From positions 124,001 to 188,000 of the forward strand of contig NZ_BCRT01000001.1 in NCBI RefSeq assembly GCF_001552735.1: a stretch of 64,000 nt of DNA, written 5' to 3'. The notes beneath the pieces were generated by a model. The model did no database searches, was not told the DNA's origin, and was given only the letters and a program-made list of their open reading frames with translations. Each line of letters starts with the position of its first letter. Position 1 is the stretch's first letter. This DNA comes from Sanguibacter suarezii NBRC 16159. Lineage in GTDB: Bacteria > Actinomycetota > Actinomycetes > Actinomycetales > Cellulomonadaceae. Below, in pieces: positions 36,705-44,954 of the stretch. A program made the translations under genes and the position numbers.

Positions 36705-37406
36705 CTACTGGGCAGCCGCCGCGAACCGCGCGGTGATCTGACCCGGCCGGGTGATCGCCCCACCGACGACGACCGCCCAGGCTCCACGGCGCAGCGCCTC
36801 GGCGACCTCCTCGGGTGAGCCGATCCGCCCCTCGGCCACCACCGGGATCTCCAGTGCACTGGCCAGCTGTTCGACGAGGTCGAGGTCGGGCCCGCTCGGC
36901 ACCGGGCCGCCGGTGTACCCCGACAGGGTGGTGCTGACGACATCGGCGCCCGCGTCGGCCGCGGCGACACCCTCGGCGAGGGTGGCGACGTCGGCCATGA
37001 CGAGCCGGCCGTAGGTGCCGTGCACGAGCTCGACCACGTCGGCGAGCGTGCTGGCGTCGGGGCGCTCGCGCCCGGTGCCGTCGACCGCGACGATGTCAGC
37101 CCCTGCCTCGGCGACGGCGCGCACGGCGGCCAGGGTCGGGGTGATGTAGACCGGCGTCCCCCCGATCTTCCACAGTCCGATGATCGGCGCGTCGGTCCGT
37201 GCGCGGACGGCCGCGACGTCGTCGGGCCCTTCCAGGCGGACGGCGCTCGCGCCGCCGCCCAGCACGGTCATGGCCATCGCGGCCATGTGCTCCGGTCCGC
37301 GCAGCGGCTCCCCCTCGGCCGCCTGGCAGGAGACGATGAGGCGGCCGCGGACGGCGTCGAGCGCGTCCGGACTCACGGCAGTCGGGCTCGCGGCGTCCGG
37401 ACTCAT
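36705..37406 (-). CDS. nanE: N-acylglucosamine-6-phosphate 2-epimerase
   Basis: A 233-residue TIM-barrel enzyme converting ManNAc-6-phosphate to GlcNAc-6-phosphate. Family landmarks: LIVSCQAAEGEPLRGPEHMA, IIGLWKIGGTPVYITPT (catalytic Lys), GADIVAVDGTGRERPD, TLSGYTGG and VAEGRIGSPEEVAEALRRGA. The ATG at 37406 overlaps the stop of the DUF4127 gene (ATGA). It is the last gene of a GntR-ROK-DUF4127-nanE operon. No sialic acid lyase (nanA) or transporter is in the window, so the pathway's entry point may be ManNAc or an unrelated amino sugar. Confidence 0.92.
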   Translation of the reverse strand: MSPDAASPTAVSPDALDAVRGRLIVSCQAAEGEPLRGPEHMAAMAMTVLGGGASAVRLEGPDDVAAVRARTDAPIIGLWKIGGTPVYITPTLAAVRAVAEAGADIVAVDGTGRERPDASTLADVVELVHGTYGRLVMADVATLAEGVAAADAGADVVSTTLSGYTGGPVPSGPDLDLVEQLASALEIPVVAEGRIGSPEEVAEALRRGAWAVVVGGAITRPGQITARFAAAAQ

Positions 37407-38938
37407 AGCCCCGCGCCGTCCGTCACGTCCACGATGGACAGGTCGATCTCGAAGGTCCGGGCCCACGGGAAGCTCAGGCTCCCAGGGACCACCTGCAGGC
37501 CCTGCAGCCCGGGGCTGGCCGCCAGGATCTCGCGCAGCTCGTCCTCCCAGGCGGCGGCGGACGGGTGGGCGCCGCTGACGTCGTCGTGACGGGCCGGGTC
37601 AGAGCCGAGCGTGAGACGAGCCTTGTGGCGCACCACGGACATCCATCCGTAGTCCTCGACCACCCGGCGGGCGATCGCGAGGCGGTGCGCCTGGGCGTCG
37701 AAGCTGCCGGCGGCCCGGCCCAGGTGAGCCACGACGAGCTGAGCGGCCACCGTGCCCAGGGTGTTGCCGGCGGTGTTCCAGGCGGCGTAGCCGTCCAGGT
37801 CGGCCCAGCTCATGGCCGGGGCGAGCGCGCCGACCAGGGCAGGGTCGGCGCCGTTGGGCTGGGCGACGTCGGCGAGGGCCACCCGGTGCCCGGCGGCGAG
37901 CAGCTCGGTGACGACCGCGGTGGTGCGCGCCGCACCGTCCCAGTCCCAGGTGTCCTTGGGCGCGCCAGCCCAGCTCGCGTGGTCGACGGCGCAGCCCGCG
38001 CTGGCACCGCAGACCGGGCAGAAGGGCGGGTGGACGACGAGGACGATGTCGGCCTCAGCCACGTCCTCCACGACGGTGGCGCCGGCGGCCTCGAGCTGGC
38101 GGACCACGGTGAGGCGGACCGGGCCGGTCTCGTAGGGTGCCGGGCGGTCGAGGCCGTCCGCGTCGGCGCAGGCGAGGGCGACCCGCGGGCCGCTCAGTCC
38201 CAGGTGCTGACCGATCGCCCGGGCCACGAGCACGGCACCGGTCTCGTCCGCGCCGGGGTGGACGATCACGCGGTCGGTGGTCCCCGCGATCTGGGACCAC
38301 CGGGCGAGGTCGGTCTGGGCGCGGGCAGACAGGGACTTCAAGGCCGCGTCGTCCACGCCGACGACGAGGGTGTCGAGGGTGCCGCGCTGGGCCATGCTCA
38401 GCGCAGCCAGCGCCAGGGTGTGCTGCCGCAGACGGCGCCCGGTCCAGTCCGTGACGACGTCGTCGGGCACGGCCGGAGCGACCGTGTCGCGGGCCGCGGT
38501 GAGCTCGTCCTCGGTCGAGGCGAGCTGGGCGGAGAGCGCGTGCAGGTTCGGGCCGTGCTGGCTCCAGTACTCCGGCTCTTCCATCGCGTCCAGGCTGTTG
38601 GGGGTGCGGGGCACGACGATGGCGGCGTGCACCGGACCGCCCGGCTCGGTCAGCGGACGCCACAGGGCGAGCACGTCCTCGACCGGCTCGTGACCGATCC
38701 GTGAGCCGATCAGACCACCGAAGCCGAGGGCGTCCAGGCTCACCACGGCCGCGTCGGTGCGAGCCCGGGAGGTGCGGAACCACTCCGAGACGGCCTCGGG
38801 GTCAGGCGCCGTGCGGCAGTGCGGGCGCAGCTCCACGGGTGGCGTGGCGACGCTGACGCCGGCGATCGCGGCGACCTCCTGGGGGATGGCCCGGGTGGCC
38901 GGGCGGTCGTCGAGCGGGAGCAGGGTGAGCGTGATCAT
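37403..38938 (-). CDS. DUF4127 family protein in an amino-sugar operon
   Basis: A 511-residue cytoplasmic protein of uncharacterised family DUF4127. The N-terminal LLPLDDRPATRAIPQEVA, SLDALGFGGLIGSR and the central HPGADETGAVLVAR are the family's recurring motifs. An unusual cluster CPVC (307-310) with Cys316 and His320 could bind a metal; I do not know whether it is conserved. No membrane segment or signal is present. Start and stop overlap the flanking genes by four bases each, so it is translated in step with the kinase and nanE. Conserved Asp/His/Glu residues suggest a hydrolase or lyase, but this is inference. Confidence 0.8.
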   Translation of the reverse strand: MITLTLLPLDDRPATRAIPQEVAAIAGVSVATPPVELRPHCRTAPDPEAVSEWFRTSRARTDAAVVSLDALGFGGLIGSRIGHEPVEDVLALWRPLTEPGGPVHAAIVVPRTPNSLDAMEEPEYWSQHGPNLHALSAQLASTEDELTAARDTVAPAVPDDVVTDWTGRRLRQHTLALAALSMAQRGTLDTLVVGVDDAALKSLSARAQTDLARWSQIAGTTDRVIVHPGADETGAVLVARAIGQHLGLSGPRVALACADADGLDRPAPYETGPVRLTVVRQLEAAGATVVEDVAEADIVLVVHPPFCPVCGASAGCAVDHASWAGAPKDTWDWDGAARTTAVVTELLAAGHRVALADVAQPNGADPALVGALAPAMSWADLDGYAAWNTAGNTLGTVAAQLVVAHLGRAAGSFDAQAHRLAIARRVVEDYGWMSVVRHKARLTLGSDPARHDDVSGAHPSAAAWEDELREILAASPGLQGLQVVPGSLSFPWARTFEIDLSIVDVTDGAGL

Positions 38939-39936
38939 GAGAGTCCTCGCGAGCTGGGTGTGGGGGCGGAGGGGGCGGTGTCGTTCTGGTGGTGCTCTGG
39001 GTCTGCGGGTCCGGGCGGGCGGGCGCCGAGCAGCGTCGCTCCGAGCGCCACCGCCAGTCCGGGGAGCTGGGCATGGCGGATCTCGACGCCTCCGAGGGAG
39101 GCGAGCGCGGTCTCGGCGAAGGCCGCGCGGGCCTGGGCCAGCAGCAGCTGGCTCACCTGGAGCGCGCCCCCTCCCACGACGATGACCTGCGGGTCTACGG
39201 CGTTGGCGAGGGAGGCCAACGCCGTGCCGAGCCCGCGCCCCGCCAGCCGCACCGCGTCGACGGCGCGCTCGTCCCCGGCGCGCAGCGCGGCGGCCACGTC
39301 GACGAGGGTGGCGGCCTGTCCGCCGGCGAGGCGGTAAGTCTCGACCATCGCGGTTCCTGAGGCGATCGCCTCCACGTGACCGCGGCGCCCGCACGGGCAC
39401 CGCCGGTCGCCGGCCTGCGGCACGGCCATGTGGCCCACGTGCCCGGCAAGGTGGTGCGCTCCCACGAGCGGGGTCCCGTCCACGACGACGGCGCCACCGA
39501 CGCCGGTGCCCACCGTCACCGCGACGTAGCTGGTCAGCCCGGCGGCTGCGCCGTACCGGCCTTCCCCGAGGGCGAAGGCGACGACGTCGTTGACCACCGC
39601 CACCTGTGCGCCGTCGAGCAGCGCGGAGAGCTCGGCGGCGAGCGGGGTCCCTGCCCAGCCGGGCAGCGCGTCGGTCGCGGCGAGGATGGTGCCGGTGCGG
39701 TGGTCGACGACGCCCGCGGTGCCGACGCCGACGCGACGCAGCGGCCCGGTCATGCCGCCCGCGAGGGCGACCTCACGCAGGAGCTCGGCCGCGGTCGTGA
39801 CGATCGACTGCGCCCCGCTGCGTGCGGGGGTGGGCCTCTCGCGCTGGGCGAGGACGGTCCCGGACGGATCGGCGAGGACGGCGAGCATCTTCGTGCCACC
39901 GATGTCCAGGCCGAGGCGCGGGCCGGGGGCGGTCAT
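38935..39936 (-). CDS. ROK family sugar kinase (candidate N-acylmannosamine kinase)
   Basis: A 333-residue kinase with the ATP phosphate loop DIGGTK (11-16), the catalytic Asp117 in VVND, and the ROK zinc region GHM (His169) and CPCGRRGHVE (Cys180, Cys182, His187). The usual third zinc Cys is His187 here. It phosphorylates a sugar in the cytoplasm; next to nanE, ManNAc is the most likely substrate. Alternative start codons (ATG 39945) exist; 39936 gives the ATGA overlap with the GntR gene. The C-terminal 25 residues are a low-complexity tail. Confidence 0.88.
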   Translation of the reverse strand: MTAPGPRLGLDIGGTKMLAVLADPSGTVLAQRERPTPARSGAQSIVTTAAELLREVALAGGMTGPLRRVGVGTAGVVDHRTGTILAATDALPGWAGTPLAAELSALLDGAQVAVVNDVVAFALGEGRYGAAAGLTSYVAVTVGTGVGGAVVVDGTPLVGAHHLAGHVGHMAVPQAGDRRCPCGRRGHVEAIASGTAMVETYRLAGGQAATLVDVAAALRAGDERAVDAVRLAGRGLGTALASLANAVDPQVIVVGGGALQVSQLLLAQARAAFAETALASLGGVEIRHAQLPGLAVALGATLLGARPPGPADPEHHQNDTAPSAPTPSSRGLS

Positions 39937-40664
39937 GAGCGACATCCGCGGTGCACCGCGAAGGTGAAGTCGTAGCGGTCGGCGCGATACAGGCTGTGAG
40001 CACGTTCGAGCGGACGGGCGTCGCCCGAGTAGGTGACGCGCGAGACGCTGAAGGCCGCGGAGTGCGGCGCGACGTCGAGCAGCGCCGCCTGCTCGACGTC
40101 GACGAGCGTGGCCCGGATGGTCTGGGACGCCACCTGCGGCTCCAGGCCGAGGTCGCTCAAGGTCTCGTAGAGGGAGGTGACCGCGCCGGCGGCGAAGTCT
40201 GCGGGGACGAGGTCGGCGGCCAGCCACACCTCCTCGATGCACAGCGGGATGCCGTCCGCGGTGCGCACACGCTCGAGGTGGACCACCTCCTCCCCCGGGG
40301 ACAACCCGAGATCGGCGGCGACCTCGGGGGTGGCGGGCAGCCAGCTGACCTGCTGGGTCAGCGCCCCGGGGGTCATGCCGCGCTCACGCACGTCCTCGCT
40401 GAAGGAGGTCAGGGACAGCGTCTTGGAGATCATGGCCGGGTCGGCGACGTAGGTGCCCGACCCCCGGCGGCGGTAGACGAGTCCCTCCTCCACGAGCAGC
40501 GCCAGCGCGCGGCGCACGGTCATCCGTGAGACGCCGTAGGTGGTCATGAGCGTCCGCTCGGAGGGCAGCGAGTCGTGCGGGGCGAGACCGGCGGCGATGT
40601 CCTCGGCGATGCTCGCGCGCAGCCTCTCGTACTTGAGGTCCGGACAGACGTCGGTGGTGTCCAC
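39933..40664 (-). CDS. GntR/HutC-type transcriptional regulator with UTRA domain
   Basis: A 243-residue repressor. Residues 8-75 are the GntR winged helix (YERLRASIAEDIAAG, then LPSERTLMTTYGVSRMTVRR). Residues 85-240 form the UTRA ligand domain (GEEVVHLERVRTADGIPLC). The GTG at 40664 has AGAGG about 7 nt upstream. It heads the operon ROK-DUF4127-nanE. An upstream 16-bp site resembles the DasR/NagR (dre) operator, so the effector is probably an amino-sugar phosphate, possibly GlcN-6-P or GlcNAc-6-P. Confidence 0.88.
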   Translation of the reverse strand: MDTTDVCPDLKYERLRASIAEDIAAGLAPHDSLPSERTLMTTYGVSRMTVRRALALLVEEGLVYRRRGSGTYVADPAMISKTLSLTSFSEDVRERGMTPGALTQQVSWLPATPEVAADLGLSPGEEVVHLERVRTADGIPLCIEEVWLAADLVPADFAAGAVTSLYETLSDLGLEPQVASQTIRATLVDVEQAALLDVAPHSAAFSVSRVTYSGDARPLERAHSLYRADRYDFTFAVHRGCRS

Positions 40665-40765
40665 GGCGGGACCTCTCTGCTGGCGTGGGTGGTGCACGGC
40701 GGCGTCGTGCACGGCGGCGGAGCGGTCCCAGAGCGGTTGCGCGGGCCCTTCCGCGCTCAACCGTC

Positions 40766-40781
40766 ATTGGTCCGTACCACT
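40766..40781. promoter_or_regulatory. DasR-like (dre) operator upstream of the GntR operon
   Basis: ATTGGTCCGTACCACT matches the DasR consensus ACTGGTCTAGACCACT at 13 of 16 positions and is centred on TGGT-4-ACCA. It lies 102 bp upstream of the GntR gene's GTG and 114 bp from the divergent DUF1345 gene, so it may affect both. Predicted by eye. Confidence 0.5.
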
Positions 40782-40894
40782 TGCCAGCACTGTACTCAGG
40801 TCCGTCACTCGCCACAAGGGTGAGAAACGCTGCGGTCCAGCGACGCCCTGGAGCCCCAGGGGCAGCCCCGGCGCGGCGGTGGTTAACTGACGAC

Positions 40895-41587
40895 GTGACG
40901 CCCGAGGAGCAGTCCCCCACCCCGCGACCGTCCGTGGACCGCCAGGCGACCGATGGGTCCTCCGCCGGTCTCCCGATGGCCGCGGTGCGGCTCGGCGTCG
41001 GGCTGGCTGCGGGTATCCCGGCGGCCGTGGCCATGGCCGTGGCCGGGTACCCGCGCTTCGCGCCGCTGCTCGGATGGGACGTCGTCGCCCTGATCTTCGT
41101 GAGCTGGACCTGGCTGAGCGTGCTGCGGATGGACGCGACCGAGACCGCGACGCACGCCACGCGTGAGGAGCCCACGCGCGCCGCCTCGCACCTGATCGTG
41201 CTGGCGGCTGCTGTGGTGAGCCTGGTGGGCGTGGGGTTCCTGCTGCTCGCCTCCAGCGGGAGCCATCGTTTCCAGATCCTCACCGCCGCCATCGCCCTGG
41301 CCAGCGTGGTGCTGTCGTGGCTCGCGGTGCACACGCTCTTCGGGCTCAACTACGCCCGGCAGTACTACACCGGGCCCGACGGCGGGATCCGGTTCAACCA
41401 ACCGGAACCGCCGCGGTACGTGGACTTCCTCTACGTGGCGTTCACCGTGGGGATGAGCTTCGCCATCTCGGACACGAACGTGGAGTCCCCAGAGATCCGC
41501 AAGACGGTGCTGGGCCACGCGCTGCTGGCCTACGTCTTCGGTTCGGTGATCCTGGCCTCGGTGATCAACCTCATCGCCGGGATCTGA
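40895..41587 (+). CDS. DUF1345 family membrane protein
   Basis: A 230-residue inner-membrane protein with about six hydrophobic helices. The segment FGLNYARQYYTGPDGGIRF, then YVDFLYVAFTVGMSFAISDT and KTVLGHALLAYVFGSVILA are the conserved stretches of DUF1345. Its function is unknown. I start at a GTG at 40895, giving a 30-residue polar N terminus; the ribosome site is weak and a later start is possible. It is divergent from the GntR operon and shares its 230-bp regulatory gap. Confidence 0.8.
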   Translation: MTPEEQSPTPRPSVDRQATDGSSAGLPMAAVRLGVGLAAGIPAAVAMAVAGYPRFAPLLGWDVVALIFVSWTWLSVLRMDATETATHATREEPTRAASHLIVLAAAVVSLVGVGFLLLASSGSHRFQILTAAIALASVVLSWLAVHTLFGLNYARQYYTGPDGGIRFNQPEPPRYVDFLYVAFTVGMSFAISDTNVESPEIRKTVLGHALLAYVFGSVILASVINLIAGI

Positions 41588-41648
41588 CCTCAGCGCCGTC
41601 CTCGCGTCCGGTCCGCGAAGGACCTCCCGGACGACGTCCAAGAACGAC

Positions 41649-41682
41649 GGAGCCCCGGTCGACACGAGTCGACCGGGGCTCT
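41649..41682. terminator. Bidirectional terminator between DUF1345 and purQ
   Basis: A perfect 14-bp stem plus a G-T pair with a 4-nt loop ACGA (arms AGCCCCGGTCGAC at 41651-41663 and its complement at 41668-41680). It lies between two convergent genes, so it should serve both. Confidence 0.75.
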
Positions 41683-41728
41683 GCTGCGCGGCCCGTCAGG
41701 GCACCGGCGCGTGAGTCAGGCGGGTGCG

Positions 41729-42454
41729 TCAGGCGGTGACGAGGGTCCCGAGCACGGAGGTGAAGAAGGCTAGGCCGTCGGTGCCGGCGCGCGGACCGGC
41801 CGCAGCGTCGGTGCCGAACCCGGCCTCGACTGCGTGCTCGGGGTGCGGCATGAGACCCACGACGTTCCCGGCCGCGTTGGAGATTCCCGCGATGCCCCGG
41901 CGTGAACCGTTGGGGTTGGTGCCGGCGTAGCGGAACACGACGCGGCCCTCACCCTCGAGCTCGTCGAGGGTGCGCTCGTCGGCGACGAACTGGCCGTCCT
42001 GGTTCTTCAACGGGATGCTGATCGTCTGGCCGGCCGTGAAGTCGCGGGTCCACGCGGTGTCCACGTTCTCCACGATGAGGTCCTGCTCCTTGCACAGGAA
42101 CGCCAGGTGCTCGTTCTTGATCATGGATCCGGGCAGCAGGTGCGCCTCGGTGAGGATCTGGAAGCCGTTGCAGATGCCGAGCACGGGCAACCCGCCCTTG
42201 GCCGCGTCGACGAGGGCGTCCATGACGGGGGCGAAGCGGGAGATGGCCCCGGCGCGCAGGTAGTCCCCGTAGGAGAAGCCACCGGGCAGCACGACCGCGT
42301 CGACGTCCTTGAGGTCTGCGTCGGCGTGCCACAGCGAGACGGCCTGGCCGCCGGCGAGGCGCACCGCGCGGGCCGCGTCGCGGTCGTCGAGGGTGCCGGG
42401 GAAGGTGATGACACCGATCCGGGCGCCGGTCAGCGCCTGCTGGGACTCGCTCAT
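41729..42454 (-). CDS. purQ: Phosphoribosylformylglycinamidine synthase subunit PurQ (glutaminase)
   Basis: A 241-residue class I glutamine amidotransferase that delivers ammonia to PurL. The catalytic triad is visible: Cys in LGICNGFQ and His/Glu in MPHPEHAVE. The opening [20 protein letters not shown] and [15 protein letters not shown] are typical. Its ATG overlaps the purS stop (ATGA at 42451-42454), so purS-purQ are one operon. PurL is encoded separately near 2-4 kb. Confidence 0.97.
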   Translation of the reverse strand: MSESQQALTGARIGVITFPGTLDDRDAARAVRLAGGQAVSLWHADADLKDVDAVVLPGGFSYGDYLRAGAISRFAPVMDALVDAAKGGLPVLGICNGFQILTEAHLLPGSMIKNEHLAFLCKEQDLIVENVDTAWTRDFTAGQTISIPLKNQDGQFVADERTLDELEGEGRVVFRYAGTNPNGSRRGIAGISNAAGNVVGLMPHPEHAVEAGFGTDAAAGPRAGTDGLAFFTSVLGTLVTA

Positions 42455-42723
42455 GCCGAGGCGACCGTGTCGAGGGAGGCGGCGTCCACGACGCTCACGA
42501 CGTCCTCGATGATCGGGTTGGACAGGACGCGCTCTGCGGCCTCGCGGGCTGCGGCGAGCACCTCGGGGGTGACGTCACCGTCCACCTCGAGCTCGAAGCG
42601 CTTGCCCTGACGCACGCTGGTGAAGCCGGTGAAGCCGAGGCGCGGCAGCGCACCGGCGACAGCCTTCCCCTGCGGGTCGAGGATCTCAGGCTTGGGCATG
42701 ACGTCGACGACTACGCGTCCCAC
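42451..42723 (-). CDS. purS: Phosphoribosylformylglycinamidine synthase subunit PurS
   Basis: A 90-residue ferredoxin-like subunit that bridges PurQ and PurL. Visible landmarks are [36 protein letters not shown] and a C-terminal ANPIIEDV-type segment. The GTG at 42723 has AGGAG 5 nt upstream. It begins the purSQ operon; the 183-bp gap upstream should contain the promoter but shows no obvious regulatory palindrome. Confidence 0.93.
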   Translation of the reverse strand: MGRVVVDVMPKPEILDPQGKAVAGALPRLGFTGFTSVRQGKRFELEVDGDVTPEVLAAAREAAERVLSNPIIEDVVSVVDAASLDTVASA

Positions 42724-42906
42724 GGGGGCTCCTAGTGCTTGGTTCTGATCACGTGACGGGCGAGCACCGGCCAGCGCCCGCTGCGGTCGCGGCGAGTCGC
42801 ATGGCACTGTGAGGCGCTGCGGCTTAGTTTATCGCCACATCGTGCACGCCAGCGGACCCGTCCCGCCCCTGAGACGTCGACCGTGGTCGGCCTCCTCGCA
42901 GAGCCC

Positions 42907-43911
42907 TCAGCCCTCGGCCTTGCCGCGGCGCCAGTACCCCATGAAGGCGACCGAGCGGCGGTCGATGCCGAGGTCCCGGACGAGGTGACGGCGCAGGTCC
43001 TTGACCACGCCGGCCTCCCCCGCGATCCAGGCGTAGCAGCCGCGGAGCGCGCAGCCAGGGCTGGCCGCCAGCGGCGCCGTCCCGCCTGCGGCCGGCACCT
43101 CCCAGAGGATCCCGGCGTCGATGTCGATGTCTTCCAGCTCGGCGCTCGACGCGGCGGCAGCCTCGGCGGCCGACTGCGCGCAGCCGCGCATGTGGTCACG
43201 GACCGCGCGGTCCAGCAGCACGCCGTGGTCGGAGGCCACCACGTTCGCGCCGTGGCGGGGCAGCCAGGTGAGACGCACGCCGTCGGGCAGGGCGACGGGC
43301 AGGGCGTCGCCCTCGTGGGGGACCTCGATGAAGGCGTGCGCGCGGGTGCCGGGGGCCAGGGACTCCAGGATCGAGGTGATCGCCGGCGCGGCGGTCTCGT
43401 CCCCGGCGAGCACGAGCGAGGTCGCCCCAGCCGGGGGCGCCCACTCGATGCCCGACGGCGGTCCCTCGTAGCGGGCGTTCGGGCCGATGAGCACGCACTC
43501 GGCGCCCACCTGAGCAGCGGCGACCCAGCGCGAGGCCGGGCCGTCGTTCTCGCCGTCGCCGTCGCCGTGCAGGACGAAGTCGATGTCCACCTCACCCAGA
43601 CCGGCGTCGGGGCGCACGGCCCGCACGGTGTAGGTGCGCAGCGGGCAGCGCTCGTCGTCGGGCAGCTCGCGCCAGGCCTGGTACCAGGAGTCGCCGTCGA
43701 AGTCCGCGGCGACGGGGGCCCGGCCAGCAGCGGTGGGCAGGACCACCTTGATCCGCTGATCCAGCCCGTCCGTCCCGAAGGCGTGCAGGTCAGGCCCGGT
43801 GAAGGTGATCCGGACGAAGGAGGGTGACAGGCGGCGCACCCGGGCGACGGTCACCGAGAACACACGGTAGGCCGGCTGGGTGCGTTCCTGAGTCTGCGCG
43901 CGGGAGGACAT
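42907..43911 (-). CDS. Siderophore-interacting protein (FAD-dependent ferric-siderophore reductase family)
   Basis: A 334-residue cytoplasmic protein of the SIP/ViuB family, which reduces ferric siderophores to release iron. N-terminal FAD-binding domain: VRITFTGPDLHAFG and CPLRTYTVRAVRPD (the RxYT flavin motif). NAD(P)H domain: LIGPNARYEG, LVLAGDETAAPAI and CYAWIAGEAGVVKDLRRHL. An iron-response element lies 12 bp upstream of the ATG at 43911. It sits alone among purine genes with no siderophore transporter or synthetase beside it. Confidence 0.92.
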   Translation of the reverse strand: MSSRAQTQERTQPAYRVFSVTVARVRRLSPSFVRITFTGPDLHAFGTDGLDQRIKVVLPTAAGRAPVAADFDGDSWYQAWRELPDDERCPLRTYTVRAVRPDAGLGEVDIDFVLHGDGDGENDGPASRWVAAAQVGAECVLIGPNARYEGPPSGIEWAPPAGATSLVLAGDETAAPAITSILESLAPGTRAHAFIEVPHEGDALPVALPDGVRLTWLPRHGANVVASDHGVLLDRAVRDHMRGCAQSAAEAAAASSAELEDIDIDAGILWEVPAAGGTAPLAASPGCALRGCYAWIAGEAGVVKDLRRHLVRDLGIDRRSVAFMGYWRRGKAEG

Positions 43912-43922
43912 GCTTCGAGTAT

Positions 43923-43958
43923 GGCATGCCTAACCTTCCCTGGGTATGGGTCCCCTAA
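43923..43958 (-). promoter_or_regulatory. Composite DtxR/IdeR-like iron box upstream of the siderophore-interacting protein gene
   Basis: On the minus strand TTAGGGGACCC is followed, with the first bases of the two parts 23 nt apart, by GGTTAGGCATGCC (43923-43935). The latter matches the 5' half of the DtxR/IdeR consensus well. The identical arrangement recurs at 60250-60285 before the HtaA gene. The site overlaps the likely promoter, as expected for repression by iron-loaded DtxR. Confidence 0.6.
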
Positions 43959-44012
43959 CACTGGGTCGAAACTCGCCACCGCGCACGAGGAATGTCCGGT
44001 GCGATCAGCGGG

Positions 44013-44954
44013 TCAGAACAGCGACTCGCCCGTCAGGCGGTAGTAGGCGTCCAGGTATCGCGCGCGGGTAGCCTGCACGACGGCGTCGGACAGCAGGGGC
44101 GGGGCGCCTGCGCGGTCCCAGCCCGCCTCCGGCGAGACCAGCCAGTCGCGGATCGGCTGCTTGTCGAAGCTCGGCTGCGCCTGGCCCGGCTCCCACGCAC
44201 CGAGATCCCAGAACCGCGAGGAGTCGGGGGTGAGCACCTCGTCGCCCAGCACGATCTCCCCGGTCACCGGGTCGGTGCCGAACTCGAACTTCGTGTCCGC
44301 CAGGATCACTCCCCGGTCGAGGGCGATCGCCTCGGCGCGGGCGTAGACAGCCAGCGTGAGCTCACGCAGCCGAGTCGCGGCGGCCTCGCCGATCTTGGCG
44401 GCCACCACCTCGAAGCTGACGTTCTCGTCGTGCTCGCCGACCTCGGCCTTGGTCGCCGGCGTGAAGATCGGCTCGGGCAGGCGTGACCCGTCGACGAGCC
44501 CTGGCGACAGCGGCACACCACAGACCGACTGGCTCTCGCGGTACTCCACCAGGCCCGAGCCGGTGAGGTAGCCGCGCACCACGCACTCCACGGGGAACAT
44601 CTCGAGCCGGCGGCAGATCATCGCCCGGCCGGCGAGCGCGTCCGGGACCAGCCCGTCGCCGACCATCGTCGAGATCTCGGTGCTCACCACGTGGTTGTCG
44701 ACGATGTCGGAGAACTGGTCGAACCACCACAGGCTCAGCTGGGTGAGGATCGTGCCCTTGTCCGGGATGCCGGGCGAGAGCACGTGGTCGAAGGCGCTGA
44801 CCCGGTCCGAGGCCACCACGAGGACGACGTCGCCGAGCGGGTGCACCCCGCCGTAGGCGGCCAGGTCCGGCTCGTAGAGGTCACGGACCTTGCCGGAGTA
44901 CACGTGGCGCCATCCCTCGTACGCCTGGGCGTCTGCCTGGAAGCCGGCGCTCAT
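44013..44954 (-). CDS. purC: Phosphoribosylaminoimidazole-succinocarboxamide synthase
   Basis: A 313-residue SAICAR synthetase, joining aspartate to CAIR with ATP. The longer form seen in actinobacteria and yeast. Landmarks: [47 protein letters not shown] and [20 protein letters not shown]. Its ATG overlaps the purD stop by four bases, so purD-purC are cotranscribed. The stop lies 102 bp from the iron-regulated gene. Confidence 0.97.
   Translation of the reverse strand: MSAGFQADAQAYEGWRHVYSGKVRDLYEPDLAAYGGVHPLGDVVLVVASDRVSAFDHVLSPGIPDKGTILTQLSLWWFDQFSDIVDNHVVSTEISTMVGDGLVPDALAGRAMICRRLEMFPVECVVRGYLTGSGLVEYRESQSVCGVPLSPGLVDGSRLPEPIFTPATKAEVGEHDENVSFEVVAAKIGEAAATRLRELTLAVYARAEAIALDRGVILADTKFEFGTDPVTGEIVLGDEVLTPDSSRFWDLGAWEPGQAQPSFDKQPIRDWLVSPEAGWDRAGAPPLLSDAVVQATRARYLDAYYRLTGESLF

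Noticed and set aside
41649-41682. Hairpin considered as an integron or phage attachment site
   Set aside because: No integrase or duplicated core nearby; position between convergent genes fits a terminator.
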